In this document: piece after piece, positions 52,664 to 60,113 of the stretch
How positions within the stretch are numbered: position 1 is the first letter of the stretch
Layout of the letters: each line of letters starts with the position of its first letter
Assembly (NCBI RefSeq): GCF_900187365.1
Contig: NZ_FYDG01000014.1
Location: forward strand, 1 to 64,000
Source of the DNA: Rhodoblastus acidophilus
GTDB lineage: Bacteria > Pseudomonadota > Alphaproteobacteria > Rhizobiales > Beijerinckiaceae
DNA: 64,000 bases
Direction of reading: 5' to 3'
Translations under genes and position numbers: made by a program
The notes under the pieces: generated by a model
The model's input: only the letters and a program-made list of their open reading frames with translations
Databases searched by the model: none
Told to the model about the DNA's origin: nothing

Positions 52664-55341
52664 TCCGCAGCGGCTTTGTCGGCGCGATCAGCCAGCACCT
52701 GACCGATCGTGCCGTCCAGGTAATATTTGATGTCGGCCATTTGCGACGTCGTCAGGCCGACCCCATTGTTCTCGACGTTGTTTGTCCCAAAGCCGACGCC
52801 ATTGGCGTTGGCGTCGGAGTTATAAAATGTCGTGCTGTCGATCTCGGCGTTCGCCGCGTGCCCGATCAATCCTCCTTGCGAGCGCGCGCCCCCGGACATG
52901 GTGACATTGCTGAAGGAGTTGGATATGGCGCCATTGGTGAAAAAGCCCGCAAGGCCGCCGATCCGGCCCGCCGACGACGAAGCGCCCGTGAGAGCCCCGG
53001 TGGCGCTGACGCCGCTATAGCTTGTCTCGGTCGAGGATCCGACCAGACCGCCGACGCTGTAACCGACAGCCACAGTCACCCCGGAGGCGTCGACATTTCC
53101 TGTCGCATGGCTGTTTGTAATGGTCCCCATCAGGCCAGAACCCGTATCCGCGCCGCCGGATGCAGCAGAATAGCGGCTGCCTTCAATCTTCCCGACCAAC
53201 CCGCCGGCGCCGGTTATGTTGGCGCCTGAGTTGTCGATGGTGCTGACGACCGTCACGTTGCCTGTCGCAAGGGCGCCAGTAATGGAGAAGGTCGGGGCAT
53301 TGGGGAAAAGGTCCATATGCCAGTAACCGAGGTCGACATCGCCGATGAGCCCCCCGGCGGCGGCGCCGTAAGGCGTTGTATCGTTCGCTGTCACGTTGCC
53401 GGTCGCATAGACATTTGCGATGGTTATGGTCTTGCCGGCGAGTCGCTCGTCGCCATAGGCGCCGTTCACGCGTCCGATCAGGCCGCCCGCCATTGAGCCG
53501 CCAATAACGTTACCCGTCGAAAATGAATTGGTAAGTGAAGGGTTGAATATCGACGTACTCAAAGTTAAACTGCCAATAAGCCCGTCAGATCCATTTACAG
53601 GTCCCGTAGAATAGACAAGGTCTATCGTCGTATCGACGGCTTCGCCAATCAAACCGCCGTCGGCCGACACAGGCCCTGTGGCATGGGCGTGCGACACACG
53701 CGAGGAAATCGAAAACCCTTCGTCATCGGTGTCCGCATACACGAACCCCACCAGCCCGCCAGCCGTAGAACCCGTCACGTTTGCCGTTGAATAGGCATAG
53801 TCGATCGTATTGGCGCTGCCCGCCAGACCGCCGACATGATTGTTTCCTGTAACTGTACTGTTCCCACCAACATAGCTGTTGGTTATGGTCACGTTGGTTT
53901 TTTCGCTGACAAAGCCGTAAATGCCGCCGATCAGCGCCCCCACATAGCCGTATCCACTGACATTCGCGTCAACGAGACCGATGTCGCGCAACACCACGGT
54001 TCCCGCCGCAGCGGTGAGATTGAGCGCGGCCTTGTCGCCGGTCGCCGTGATCGTCTTGTTGATATAGAGATTGTTGGCCGCAGCGAGGGTCAAGGACGTA
54101 TTCGCCGACCACGACAGGGCGTCGTTGACATAGAAATTACCGGAGGCTCCCGTAGCGCCCATCGTTGTGGAAAGGACAATGTTGTTGCTGCCCAACCGCG
54201 CGTTCAGCGTTGCGGCGCTCATGTCGCCGCCCGAGGCCGCGACGGTGAAATCGGTAGGATCAAGCGTCCATGTCCCGGTCTTGCCGAGCGCCGCCGACGT
54301 CGTGATTTTTGCCTTATCGGCGATGGAGACATGATCGCCGGATGTTTCGATGGTCCCGCCGTCGCCGCCCTTGCGCGCCGACGCGTCGAGCTTGCCGGAG
54401 ACCCTGGTCTTGCCGCCATGGGCGTAAAGCTTGATCGCGCCGGACTTGTAGCCGCCGCCTGTGAGCGCCGCCATGGTGCGCGCCTGCACGATGCCGCTGT
54501 TGTTGACCTGCGCCGACAGAATGGCGTCGGCGGCCTTCGCGGTCATGATGACCTTGCCGCCGTCGGCGCGGATCATTTGCTTGTTTTCGACCAGCGCATT
54601 CATCACGCCCTTGTCGATGGTCACGTCAAACAGCGAATCGCCCTCGAAATTGAGGGTGATCTTACTGCCGGCCGTCATCGCCACCGCGCCGTAATCGGCG
54701 GTAATCGCCCCGCTGTTCGAGACCGTCTTGCCCATCAGCGAGACATAGCCGCCCGCGGAAGCCGCGATTTTGCCCTGGTTGACGACCGCGGCCGAGGAAT
54801 TGCCGGCGAACGTATATTTTCCGGCGAGGAAATCCGCGTTGGAAATATCAAGTGTCGACGCGACGAGGCCGCCAACATTGACCGAGGCGCCCTTGGCGAA
54901 CAGCACGCCATTCGGGTTGATGAGGAACACCTGGCCGTTGGCGTTGAGCGAGCCAGCGATGGTCGAGGCCTCAGGCCCAGTGACGCGGTTCAGTATGACC
55001 GAGGAGGCGCCCGGTTGGTTGAAGCTGACGCTTTCCCCTTGATTGATGGAAAAGCCCTGCCAGTTAATAATAGCTTTGCTGGTGGCTTGGGTGATGACGG
55101 TCGCAGTGGAAGTCGGCGCCGAAATGGTCGCCGAGCCGGCAACGACTGAGCCGCCCTGCGGGCCGGCGTGAACCGGTCGGACGAAGACAGCGACGCCAAC
55201 CAGCGCCGTAGTGGCCAAAAGCAGACACTTGACGGACCGCGCGGAGCCGGTCCCACCGAGGCTGGGACAATATTGAAAATGAACTTGGAATTCGTTCTCT
55301 TTCAGCGATGCCTGTGATGGGCAATCCGCTTGATCCGTCAT
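52660..55341 (-). CDS. TpsA-type filamentous-hemagglutinin-like exoprotein
   Basis: The 893-residue protein has an extended signal region (CLLLATTALVGVAVFVRPVHA), then a TPS domain from about residue 60 (GSATISAPTSTATVITQATSKAIINWQGFSINQGESVSFNQP) with the hallmark NPNGVLFAKGASVNVGGLVAST. Residues to about 400 are beta-helical; from about 470 many GLUG-like units appear (VGGLAGSANT, AGGLVGF, GGLIGE, VGGLVGSS). The protein ends DKAAAD at a TAA, after which a second frame continues the text. Its TpsB partner is truncated, so secretion would need another transporter. Adhesion or surface structure is the family role. Confidence 0.88.
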   Translation of the reverse strand: MTDQADCPSQASLKENEFQVHFQYCPSLGGTGSARSVKCLLLATTALVGVAVFVRPVHAGPQGGSVVAGSATISAPTSTATVITQATSKAIINWQGFSINQGESVSFNQPGASSVILNRVTGPEASTIAGSLNANGQVFLINPNGVLFAKGASVNVGGLVASTLDISNADFLAGKYTFAGNSSAAVVNQGKIAASAGGYVSLMGKTVSNSGAITADYGAVAMTAGSKITLNFEGDSLFDVTIDKGVMNALVENKQMIRADGGKVIMTAKAADAILSAQVNNSGIVQARTMAALTGGGYKSGAIKLYAHGGKTRVSGKLDASARKGGDGGTIETSGDHVSIADKAKITTSAALGKTGTWTLDPTDFTVAASGGDMSAATLNARLGSNNIVLSTTMGATGASGNFYVNDALSWSANTSLTLAAANNLYINKTITATGDKAALNLTAAAGTVVLRDIGLVDANVSGYGYVGALIGGIYGFVSEKTNVTITNSYVGGNSTVTGNNHVGGLAGSANTIDYAYSTANVTGSTAGGLVGFVYADTDDEGFSISSRVSHAHATGPVSADGGLIGEAVDTTIDLVYSTGPVNGSDGLIGSLTLSTSIFNPSLTNSFSTGNVIGGSMAGGLIGRVNGAYGDERLAGKTITIANVYATGNVTANDTTPYGAAAGGLIGDVDLGYWHMDLFPNAPTFSITGALATGNVTVVSTIDNSGANITGAGGLVGKIEGSRYSAASGGADTGSGLMGTITNSHATGNVDASGVTVAVGYSVGGLVGSSTETSYSGVSATGALTGASSSAGRIGGLAGFFTNGAISNSFSNVTMSGGARSQGGLIGHAANAEIDSTTFYNSDANANGVGFGTNNVENNGVGLTTSQMADIKYYLDGTIGQVLADRADKAAAD

Positions 55342-55605
55342 ACAAGTCTCGATTCATGTAATTTAGATACATTGCTTTACGTAAGGTAAAGCTCGCGCCA
55401 AGGGCAGCCTTAATTTTTACATCCAGCAAAACGCCTTCGATGCTGTTTTTAAATGATTTTATGACTGCCTATAGTCAGGCGTAGGGGTAGCGTTTCGTTG
55501 GCATGTTGCTGTTTTAAGCAATATACGCCTGATATTTCGCCATATTTTCTGGCATTCGCTTGATCTGCGCTAACTACTTAATTTCCCTATACCGGTCTTG
55601 CTGCT

Positions 55606-55764
55606 GGAGTTCTCCCCTTCCGCGCCGGCCTCGCCAAGGCGAAGAAGGGCGATATTTCGCCGCCGATCCGGACCAAAGAGGGCATTCACATTGCTCGCGT
55701 GCTGGAATCCGCCGACGCCGGCAAGGAGCCGCTGACCTTCGAGGCGATCAAAGCCGTGAAATGA
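55606..55764 (+). pseudogene. C-terminal relic of a parvulin-type peptidyl-prolyl isomerase
   Basis: The frame reads FRAGLAKAKKGDISPPIRTKEGIHIARVLESADAGKEPLTFEAIKAVK and stops at 55764. GDISPPIRTKEGIHI is the conserved C-terminal part of a parvulin domain, as in SurA or PpiC. There is no start codon or upstream domain; only about 52 codons survive. Confidence 0.65.
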
Positions 55765-56273
55765 CCGCGCCGCCGGGCGATCGACGCGCTCGCAGCAAAC
55801 AGGCGCGTCGCCAGCCCTTTTGACGAAACGATGCGCCACCACCCTGCTCCCTTGGTCATTCGTCCTAAACGACTGCTATCGGTCACGCGACGCCATACAT
55901 ACTTTTGATCCTCGACGGCTTAGGGTCATGAGTGTGAGTTTATCTTGCTCCCGGAACGTCCGCTGAGTGAGCGACTCCCGCCGGTGGGACCATCATGTCG
56001 TAATCCGCCGGCAAGCGCCGGATGCTTCGACCGTTGCAGGATTAAAGTGACGTCCAAGCTCGAACTTGCGCTCTCGGCTCATTCCGACGTTACAGCGAGG
56101 GTCCGGAAGTAAGTGCTGACGGATTGCGTTAGGGGCTACACGCGCTGGGTCTAAAGTTCCCATCGCGCAGCTTGCCGCTCGGCAAACTGGCGGCGATGGG
56201 GACGGACGATGGCCGCAGTGAATGACGGCGATCTAACGCCAGGTTTTATGGTGCGCGCATCTGTCGGCTCGCG

Positions 56274-56288
56274 TTTACAAAACTTTAC
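56274..56288. promoter_or_regulatory. CpxR-like box upstream of the cpxP-like gene
   Basis: TTTACAAAACTTTAC is a direct repeat which on the minus strand reads GTAAA-N5-GTAAA, the binding pattern known for CpxR of enteric bacteria. It is about 90 bases before the start of the CpxP-like gene, whose operon encodes an OmpR-type regulator. It suggests that the system controls its own operon. Inferred from match and context. Confidence 0.55.
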
Positions 56289-56333
56289 AGTCGTCGCCTT
56301 TCCCAGAAACATGAACCCCTCACCTTCCTCCCG

Positions 56334-56351
56334 TGCACATGTTCATGTGCA
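56334..56351. repeat. 18-bp inverted repeat in the cpxP-like leader
   Basis: TGCACATG and CATGTGCA are perfect complements around TT, 26 bases before the start codon and just upstream of the AGGGAG ribosome site. It could be an operator for a second regulator or a leader hairpin affecting translation. Confidence 0.4.
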
Positions 56352-56377
56352 TGAATTCATCGGCGAGGGAGATCGAC

Positions 56378-56887
56378 ATGACAATTGAAACGCAAACGCC
56401 CCAGCCGCCGCGGCGCTGGGGAAGAACGGTCCTGGCGGCGGCGCTGCTGCTGGGACTTGGCGGCGCCGGAGGCTTTGCCCTGGGCGCGTATAAGACGTCA
56501 TCTTTCTTCTGGCATGCGATGGCGCCGGACAAGCTGACCCCGGAAGAAACCGCCTCCATGGTCGAGCGCAAGGTGGACCATGTGCTCTCGCGTGTAGACG
56601 CGACCGACGAACAGAAAGCGAAAGTGAACGCCATCGCGAGAGCGGCCGTCGCCGACCTGTCGAAGCTCGGCTTCACGCCTCGTGAAAGCCGAACAAAATT
56701 TCTAAACCTCTTCCGGGCGGACCAGATCGATCCCGACGCCATCGAAGCGCTTCGCGCCGAGCAAAGCACGAAATGGGACGCGGCGACAAAGCGTATCGCG
56801 CAAGCCGTCGCCGAGGCGGGCCAGGTGCTGACGCCCGAACAGCGTCGAGACCTGACCGAACGCTGGAACCGCCGCGTTTCGAGCTAG
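56378..56887 (+). CDS. Spy/CpxP-like periplasmic stress protein, membrane-anchored
   Basis: The start MTIETQ is chosen because AGGGAG lies eight bases upstream; in-frame ATGs further up lie within the inverted repeat. The 169-residue protein has one N-terminal hydrophobic segment (TVLAAALLLGLGGAGGFALGAY) and a helical periplasmic domain ending in VLTPEQRRDLTERW, the LTxxQ-type motif of Spy/CpxP proteins. DKLTPEETASMVERKVDHVLSRVDATDEQKAKV supplies the typical helical hairpin start. It is the first gene of an operon with an OmpR-type regulator and a kinase, as cpxP is with cpxRA. Confidence 0.85.
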   Translation: MTIETQTPQPPRRWGRTVLAAALLLGLGGAGGFALGAYKTSSFFWHAMAPDKLTPEETASMVERKVDHVLSRVDATDEQKAKVNAIARAAVADLSKLGFTPRESRTKFLNLFRADQIDPDAIEALRAEQSTKWDAATKRIAQAVAEAGQVLTPEQRRDLTERWNRRVSS

Positions 56888-56940
56888 CTTTTCTGCGCAG
56901 CGCTGGGCATGGATGGCATGATCCAATCTGTGGGGAGCCC

Positions 56941-57627
56941 GTGCCCAGCATCCTTCTCATCGACGACGACGCCCGGCTCGCCGCCATGGTCGCGGACTAT
57001 CTGCGCGACCATCAGTTCGAGGTTTTGCACGCCGCGACGGGCGCCGCAGGCCTCGCCGCGATCAGGCGGCAAAACTTCGATCTGATCCTGCTCGATCTGA
57101 TGTTGCCGGATACGGATGGCCTCACGCTGTTCAGACCTTTGTCCGCAGCCCGCGTTCCCATCATCATGCTCACGGCGCGGGGCGATCCCATGGACAAGGT
57201 TGTCGGCCTCGAAATCGGCGCGGAGGATTACGTCGCAAAACCCTTCGAGCCGCGCGAGCTTCTGGCGCGCATCCGCGTGGTGCTGCGGCGGGGCGCGCCG
57301 GCGCCGTCCGACAGTCTTCGCTTCGGGCGTCTCGAAATCGACCGGAGCAGCCGCATCGTGCGGATCGGGGACGAGGAGAAGCCGCTTACGAGCTACCAGT
57401 TCGATCTTCTCAACGCTATGGCCGAGCGCGCCGGCCGCGTCCTGTCTCGCGAAACGCTCGCCGACCTTGTGCGCGGCGGCGAGGACTACGACCCTGCGTT
57501 CGATCGTTCGATCGACGTCCACATCGCGCGCCTTCGGGCGGTCCTCGAAGACGATCCGAAACGCCCGCGCCGAATCCTGACCGTGCGCGGCGCCGGCTAT
57601 GTGTTCGCAAAGGCGCAGGACCGATGA
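56941..57627 (+). CDS. OmpR-family response regulator, CpxR-like
   Basis: A GTG start (VPSILLIDDDARLAAMV) preceded by GGGGAG gives 228 residues. The receiver domain has the acidic pocket DDD at 8-10, phospho-Asp52 in LILLDLMLPDTDG and the Lys in YVAKPFEPRELLARIR. The C-terminal winged helix ends FDRSIDVHIARLRAVLEDDPKRPRRILTVRGAGYVF, typical of OmpR/PhoB. Its stop overlaps the start of the kinase in ATGA. It follows the CpxP-like gene by 53 bases and probably binds the upstream GTAAA repeat. Confidence 0.94.
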   Translation: MPSILLIDDDARLAAMVADYLRDHQFEVLHAATGAAGLAAIRRQNFDLILLDLMLPDTDGLTLFRPLSAARVPIIMLTARGDPMDKVVGLEIGAEDYVAKPFEPRELLARIRVVLRRGAPAPSDSLRFGRLEIDRSSRIVRIGDEEKPLTSYQFDLLNAMAERAGRVLSRETLADLVRGGEDYDPAFDRSIDVHIARLRAVLEDDPKRPRRILTVRGAGYVFAKAQDR

Positions 57628-58931
57628 GGCGCTTCTATCTTCGGATCACCCTTGCGCTCTTTGCAAGCCTCGCCGTTTTCGCGCTTCTGGCGGGATTGAC
57701 GGCGGGACTTCTCCGCCTGTTCGACGAGCCTGCGGCGCGATCGTGGCCGGAGACGACCGCCGAAATCGCCGAGCGTCTCCTGCCGGCCGGCGCCGACCGC
57801 ACCTCGCTGGCGTCCGAGCTTGCCTTCTGGAGCGAACGCAGCCGCTTCGACCTCGCCTTGCTGTCGCCAACTGGGGATTTGATCGCCAGAGCGGGCGACG
57901 CCCATGAGCTCCCCTCGACGATCCCGAACCATGAACGCCGCGACCGGATTTTTCGCGCGCCCGGAGGTATTTACGCACTGACGTTCCAGGACGGCCGCCG
58001 GTTGATCGCGGTCCCCAAAGCGCGTTTCGACTCGGTTCACGCCCTGCGTTTTCCTCTCGCATTGCTCGGGTTGGCGCTCGCCGTCGCCATCGGATTTTAT
58101 CCGTTGATCCGCCAACTCACGCGCCGCCTGGAACAATTGGAGGCGGGGGTCGCGAAATTCGGCGAGGGCGATTTGGGCGCGCGCGTCGTCGTCAAGGGCA
58201 AGGACGAGATCGCAAAACTCGCGGCGACGTTCAATGGCTCCGCCGACCGCATCGAGAGCCTCATGAACGCCCACAAGCTTCTCCTCGCCCATGCCAGCCA
58301 CGAACTGCGCTCGCCTTTGTCGCGGCTCCGCATGGCCATCGAACGGTTGAAGAACGCTCCGTCCGACGCGGCGGCGCAGAGCGAGACGGCGCGCAACATC
58401 GCCGAGCTGGATGCGCTCGTCGACGAGATCCTGCTCGCGTCCAGGCTCCAGGCGGCTGAACCGACCAAGGAGCCGGTCGATCTCGCCGGTCTTCTCGCCG
58501 AGGAATGCGCGGCTTTCGACGTCGAGGCGGTCCTTGCGAACCCGGCGGCGGCGCCGATGGTCGAGGGCGATCCGCGCCTCCTGAAGCGCCTGTTTCGCAA
58601 CCTCCTCGAAAATGCCTCCGTTCATGGGGGGCCGGATGCGCCGGAAGCGATGATCGCCTCGGGCGAAAGCGAGGTTCGCGTTTCGATTTGCGACCGGGGA
58701 CCCGGCGTCTCCGCGAGCGACCGCGAAACGATCTTCGAGCCGTTCCATCAAGGCCGGGCCTCCGCTGGCGGCGCAGGCCTCGGGCTCGCGCTCGTCCGGC
58801 AGATCGCCGAGCGACATGGCGGCGGCGTTCGCTGTCTTCCCCGAAACGGCGGCGGCGCTTGTTTCGAGGTCGAGCTTCCGCTTTTCGTCAGGAAGGACGC
58901 GCCGAAGGGGTCTCAGCCGACGGAAAGATGA
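57624..58931 (+). CDS. Membrane sensor histidine kinase, CpxA-like
   Basis: The 435-residue protein has an N-terminal helix (LRITLALFASLAVFALLAGLTAGLL), a periplasmic sensor of about 110 residues, a second helix (FPLALLGLALAVAIGFYPLI) and a HAMP domain. The His box is LLLAHASHELRSPLSRLRMAIERL; the ATPase domain shows NLLENASVH, DRGPGVSASDRETIFEPFHQG and GGAGLGLALVRQIAERHGG. It is the partner of the regulator encoded just upstream. With the CpxP-like protein, an envelope-stress sensor is the natural reading. Confidence 0.94.
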   Translation: MRRFYLRITLALFASLAVFALLAGLTAGLLRLFDEPAARSWPETTAEIAERLLPAGADRTSLASELAFWSERSRFDLALLSPTGDLIARAGDAHELPSTIPNHERRDRIFRAPGGIYALTFQDGRRLIAVPKARFDSVHALRFPLALLGLALAVAIGFYPLIRQLTRRLEQLEAGVAKFGEGDLGARVVVKGKDEIAKLAATFNGSADRIESLMNAHKLLLAHASHELRSPLSRLRMAIERLKNAPSDAAAQSETARNIAELDALVDEILLASRLQAAEPTKEPVDLAGLLAEECAAFDVEAVLANPAAAPMVEGDPRLLKRLFRNLLENASVHGGPDAPEAMIASGESEVRVSICDRGPGVSASDRETIFEPFHQGRASAGGAGLGLALVRQIAERHGGGVRCLPRNGGGACFEVELPLFVRKDAPKGSQPTER

Positions 58932-59127
58932 TGATGCTTCGCCCACCGGGCGCCGACTGATGACGTCCTGATTCAGCGCGGCGCTCACGCGCCTCAGTTG
59001 GCGAACCACATGCGCCGCAGCGCTTGATCAAGCCGGACATAGTGGTGGTAAGACGATGCGGAAACGTGAAGAACGTCTGGCGACGGGCCGAAGAAACGCG
59101 CTATGCGACCTGGCTCATTGCGCCCGG

Positions 59128-59730
59128 TCAGGTCTTCGGTCCGCCGAAAGCCGCGACGATGGCCTGGGCCGCCTGGACGAACCGGCTTCCCGGTCCTTCC
59201 GGCCCTACCGACTGCCAACTGACCCGCGCGCCCTCCACCAGCAATGTCAAGGCGTCGGCGAGCAATTCGGCGTCGCGGAAGCCCGCGGCATGGCAAATCC
59301 GCGCCAACCGGTCCCTGTGATCGGTCTTGACCTGAGCGATGACCTTGCGCGCGGGATGATCGGGTTCGGTGATTTCAACGGCCGCATTGGCGATATCGCA
59401 GCCGCGCGGGTCCTCGACCGCGCAAGCCATCGCGCAATCGATCCATTCAAGCAAAAGTTTTTTTGGATCGTTGGCGAATTCCGCTTCCCATTCGTCCCAT
59501 TCCTGCGCGGCCTCGCGGCCGGCCTCCGTCAGACAGGCCGCGATCAGATCGTCCTTGGAGCCGAAATGACGATAAAGCGTCATCTTGTTGGTGCCAGCCG
59601 CCTCGGCGATGGCGTCGACGCCGACGCCGCGGAGCCCATGCTTGTGAAACAGGTCGCGCGCCGTTTCGATGATGCGCTCCCGGGGCGGCGTCCGCGAGCG
59701 GACGCATTCCTTGACGGGCCCCTTGGACAT
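59128..59730 (-). CDS. TetR/AcrR-family regulator of the RND operon
   Basis: The 200-residue protein has a TetR N-terminal domain (IIETARDLFHKHGLRGVGVDAIAEAAGTNKMTLYRHFGSKDDLIAACL) and an effector domain. It is divergent from the small leader gene and RND pump, with a palindromic TTACCGGTAA and promoter elements in the gap, so it is the likely repressor. The C-terminal text (EGARVSWQSVGPEGPGSRFVQAAQAIVAAFGG) matches TetR proteins that regulate efflux in related bacteria only in style. A GGGC-rich leader weakens the ribosome-site evidence. Confidence 0.92.
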   Translation of the reverse strand: MSKGPVKECVRSRTPPRERIIETARDLFHKHGLRGVGVDAIAEAAGTNKMTLYRHFGSKDDLIAACLTEAGREAAQEWDEWEAEFANDPKKLLLEWIDCAMACAVEDPRGCDIANAAVEITEPDHPARKVIAQVKTDHRDRLARICHAAGFRDAELLADALTLLVEGARVSWQSVGPEGPGSRFVQAAQAIVAAFGGPKT

Positions 59731-59757
59731 TTTCGCCTTCCCTAATAAAGCCAGCCC

Positions 59758-59806
59758 TTGACAGGGTGTGACCCGTCTGTAACATCTGAACCGTACTTAC
59801 CGGTAA
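59758..59806 (+). promoter_or_regulatory. Predicted promoter and TetR operator of the RND operon
   Basis: A TTGACA at 59758-59763 and TAACAT at 59780-59785, 16 bases apart, resemble a sigma-70 promoter in the plus direction. A perfect palindrome TTACCGGTAA at 59797-59806 lies just downstream, where a repressor would block transcription. It sits between the tetR gene and the pump genes. Confidence 0.5.
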
Positions 59807-59897
59807 CACCTCGCTGGCTTCCGGTCAACAAATCAGCCCCATTCACAGTCTCAGGCTGGCGCAAAGCGCCGCCGGCTTCAAGCGGAAAGGACCGGTC

Positions 59898-60113
59898 ATG
59901 GACGCGCAGACCATCGAGCGCCGGATCAACCAGCTTCTCGACGATCCCATGATTTCCCTGATGATCCAGGCGGATGGCGTCGATCGCGCCCGATTGGCGA
60001 ACCAGATTCGCTGGCTCGGTCGTCCCACGAGCGCCCTGTCAACCGGCGTCAGAAAGTCGCGGGGCAATGCCGCCCGGTTTCTCCAGGTCGCTTGCGGAGG
60101 CTGCGCGCCATGA
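59898..60113 (+). CDS. Small protein preceding the RND pump (71 aa)
   Basis: ATG at 59898 has AAAGGA seven bases upstream and the frame ends in an ATGA overlap with the RND gene, both signs of a translated gene. The peptide starts MDAQTIERRINQLLDDPMIS and has a helical, charged N-terminal half (ADGVDRARLANQIRWLGRP) and a basic C-terminal half. There is no membrane segment. It may simply couple translation or be a small regulator of the pump; its family is not recognised. Confidence 0.6.
   Translation: MDAQTIERRINQLLDDPMISLMIQADGVDRARLANQIRWLGRPTSALSTGVRKSRGNAARFLQVACGGCAP

Larger units (their letters stand above)
55342..56377. other. Long intergenic region with an isomerase relic and regulatory motifs
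   Basis: From 55342 to 55600 the DNA is AT-rich and should hold the tpsA promoter (minus strand). A parvulin-type isomerase relic lies at 55606-55764. From 55800 to 56270 I find no gene. The last 110 bases contain a GTAAA direct repeat and an 18-bp inverted repeat ahead of the CpxP-like gene, both annotated separately. Confidence 0.55.

Noticed and set aside
52655-52670. A classical programmed -1 slippery heptamer at the TpsA stop
   Set aside because: The local sequence GCG-GAT-TAA-AGG does not fit the X-XXY-YYZ pattern, so recoding is only one of several explanations.
53836-55149. Plus-strand open frame of 437 codons opposite tpsA
   Set aside because: Antisense to the repetitive TPS and beta-helix coding sequence, no motif.
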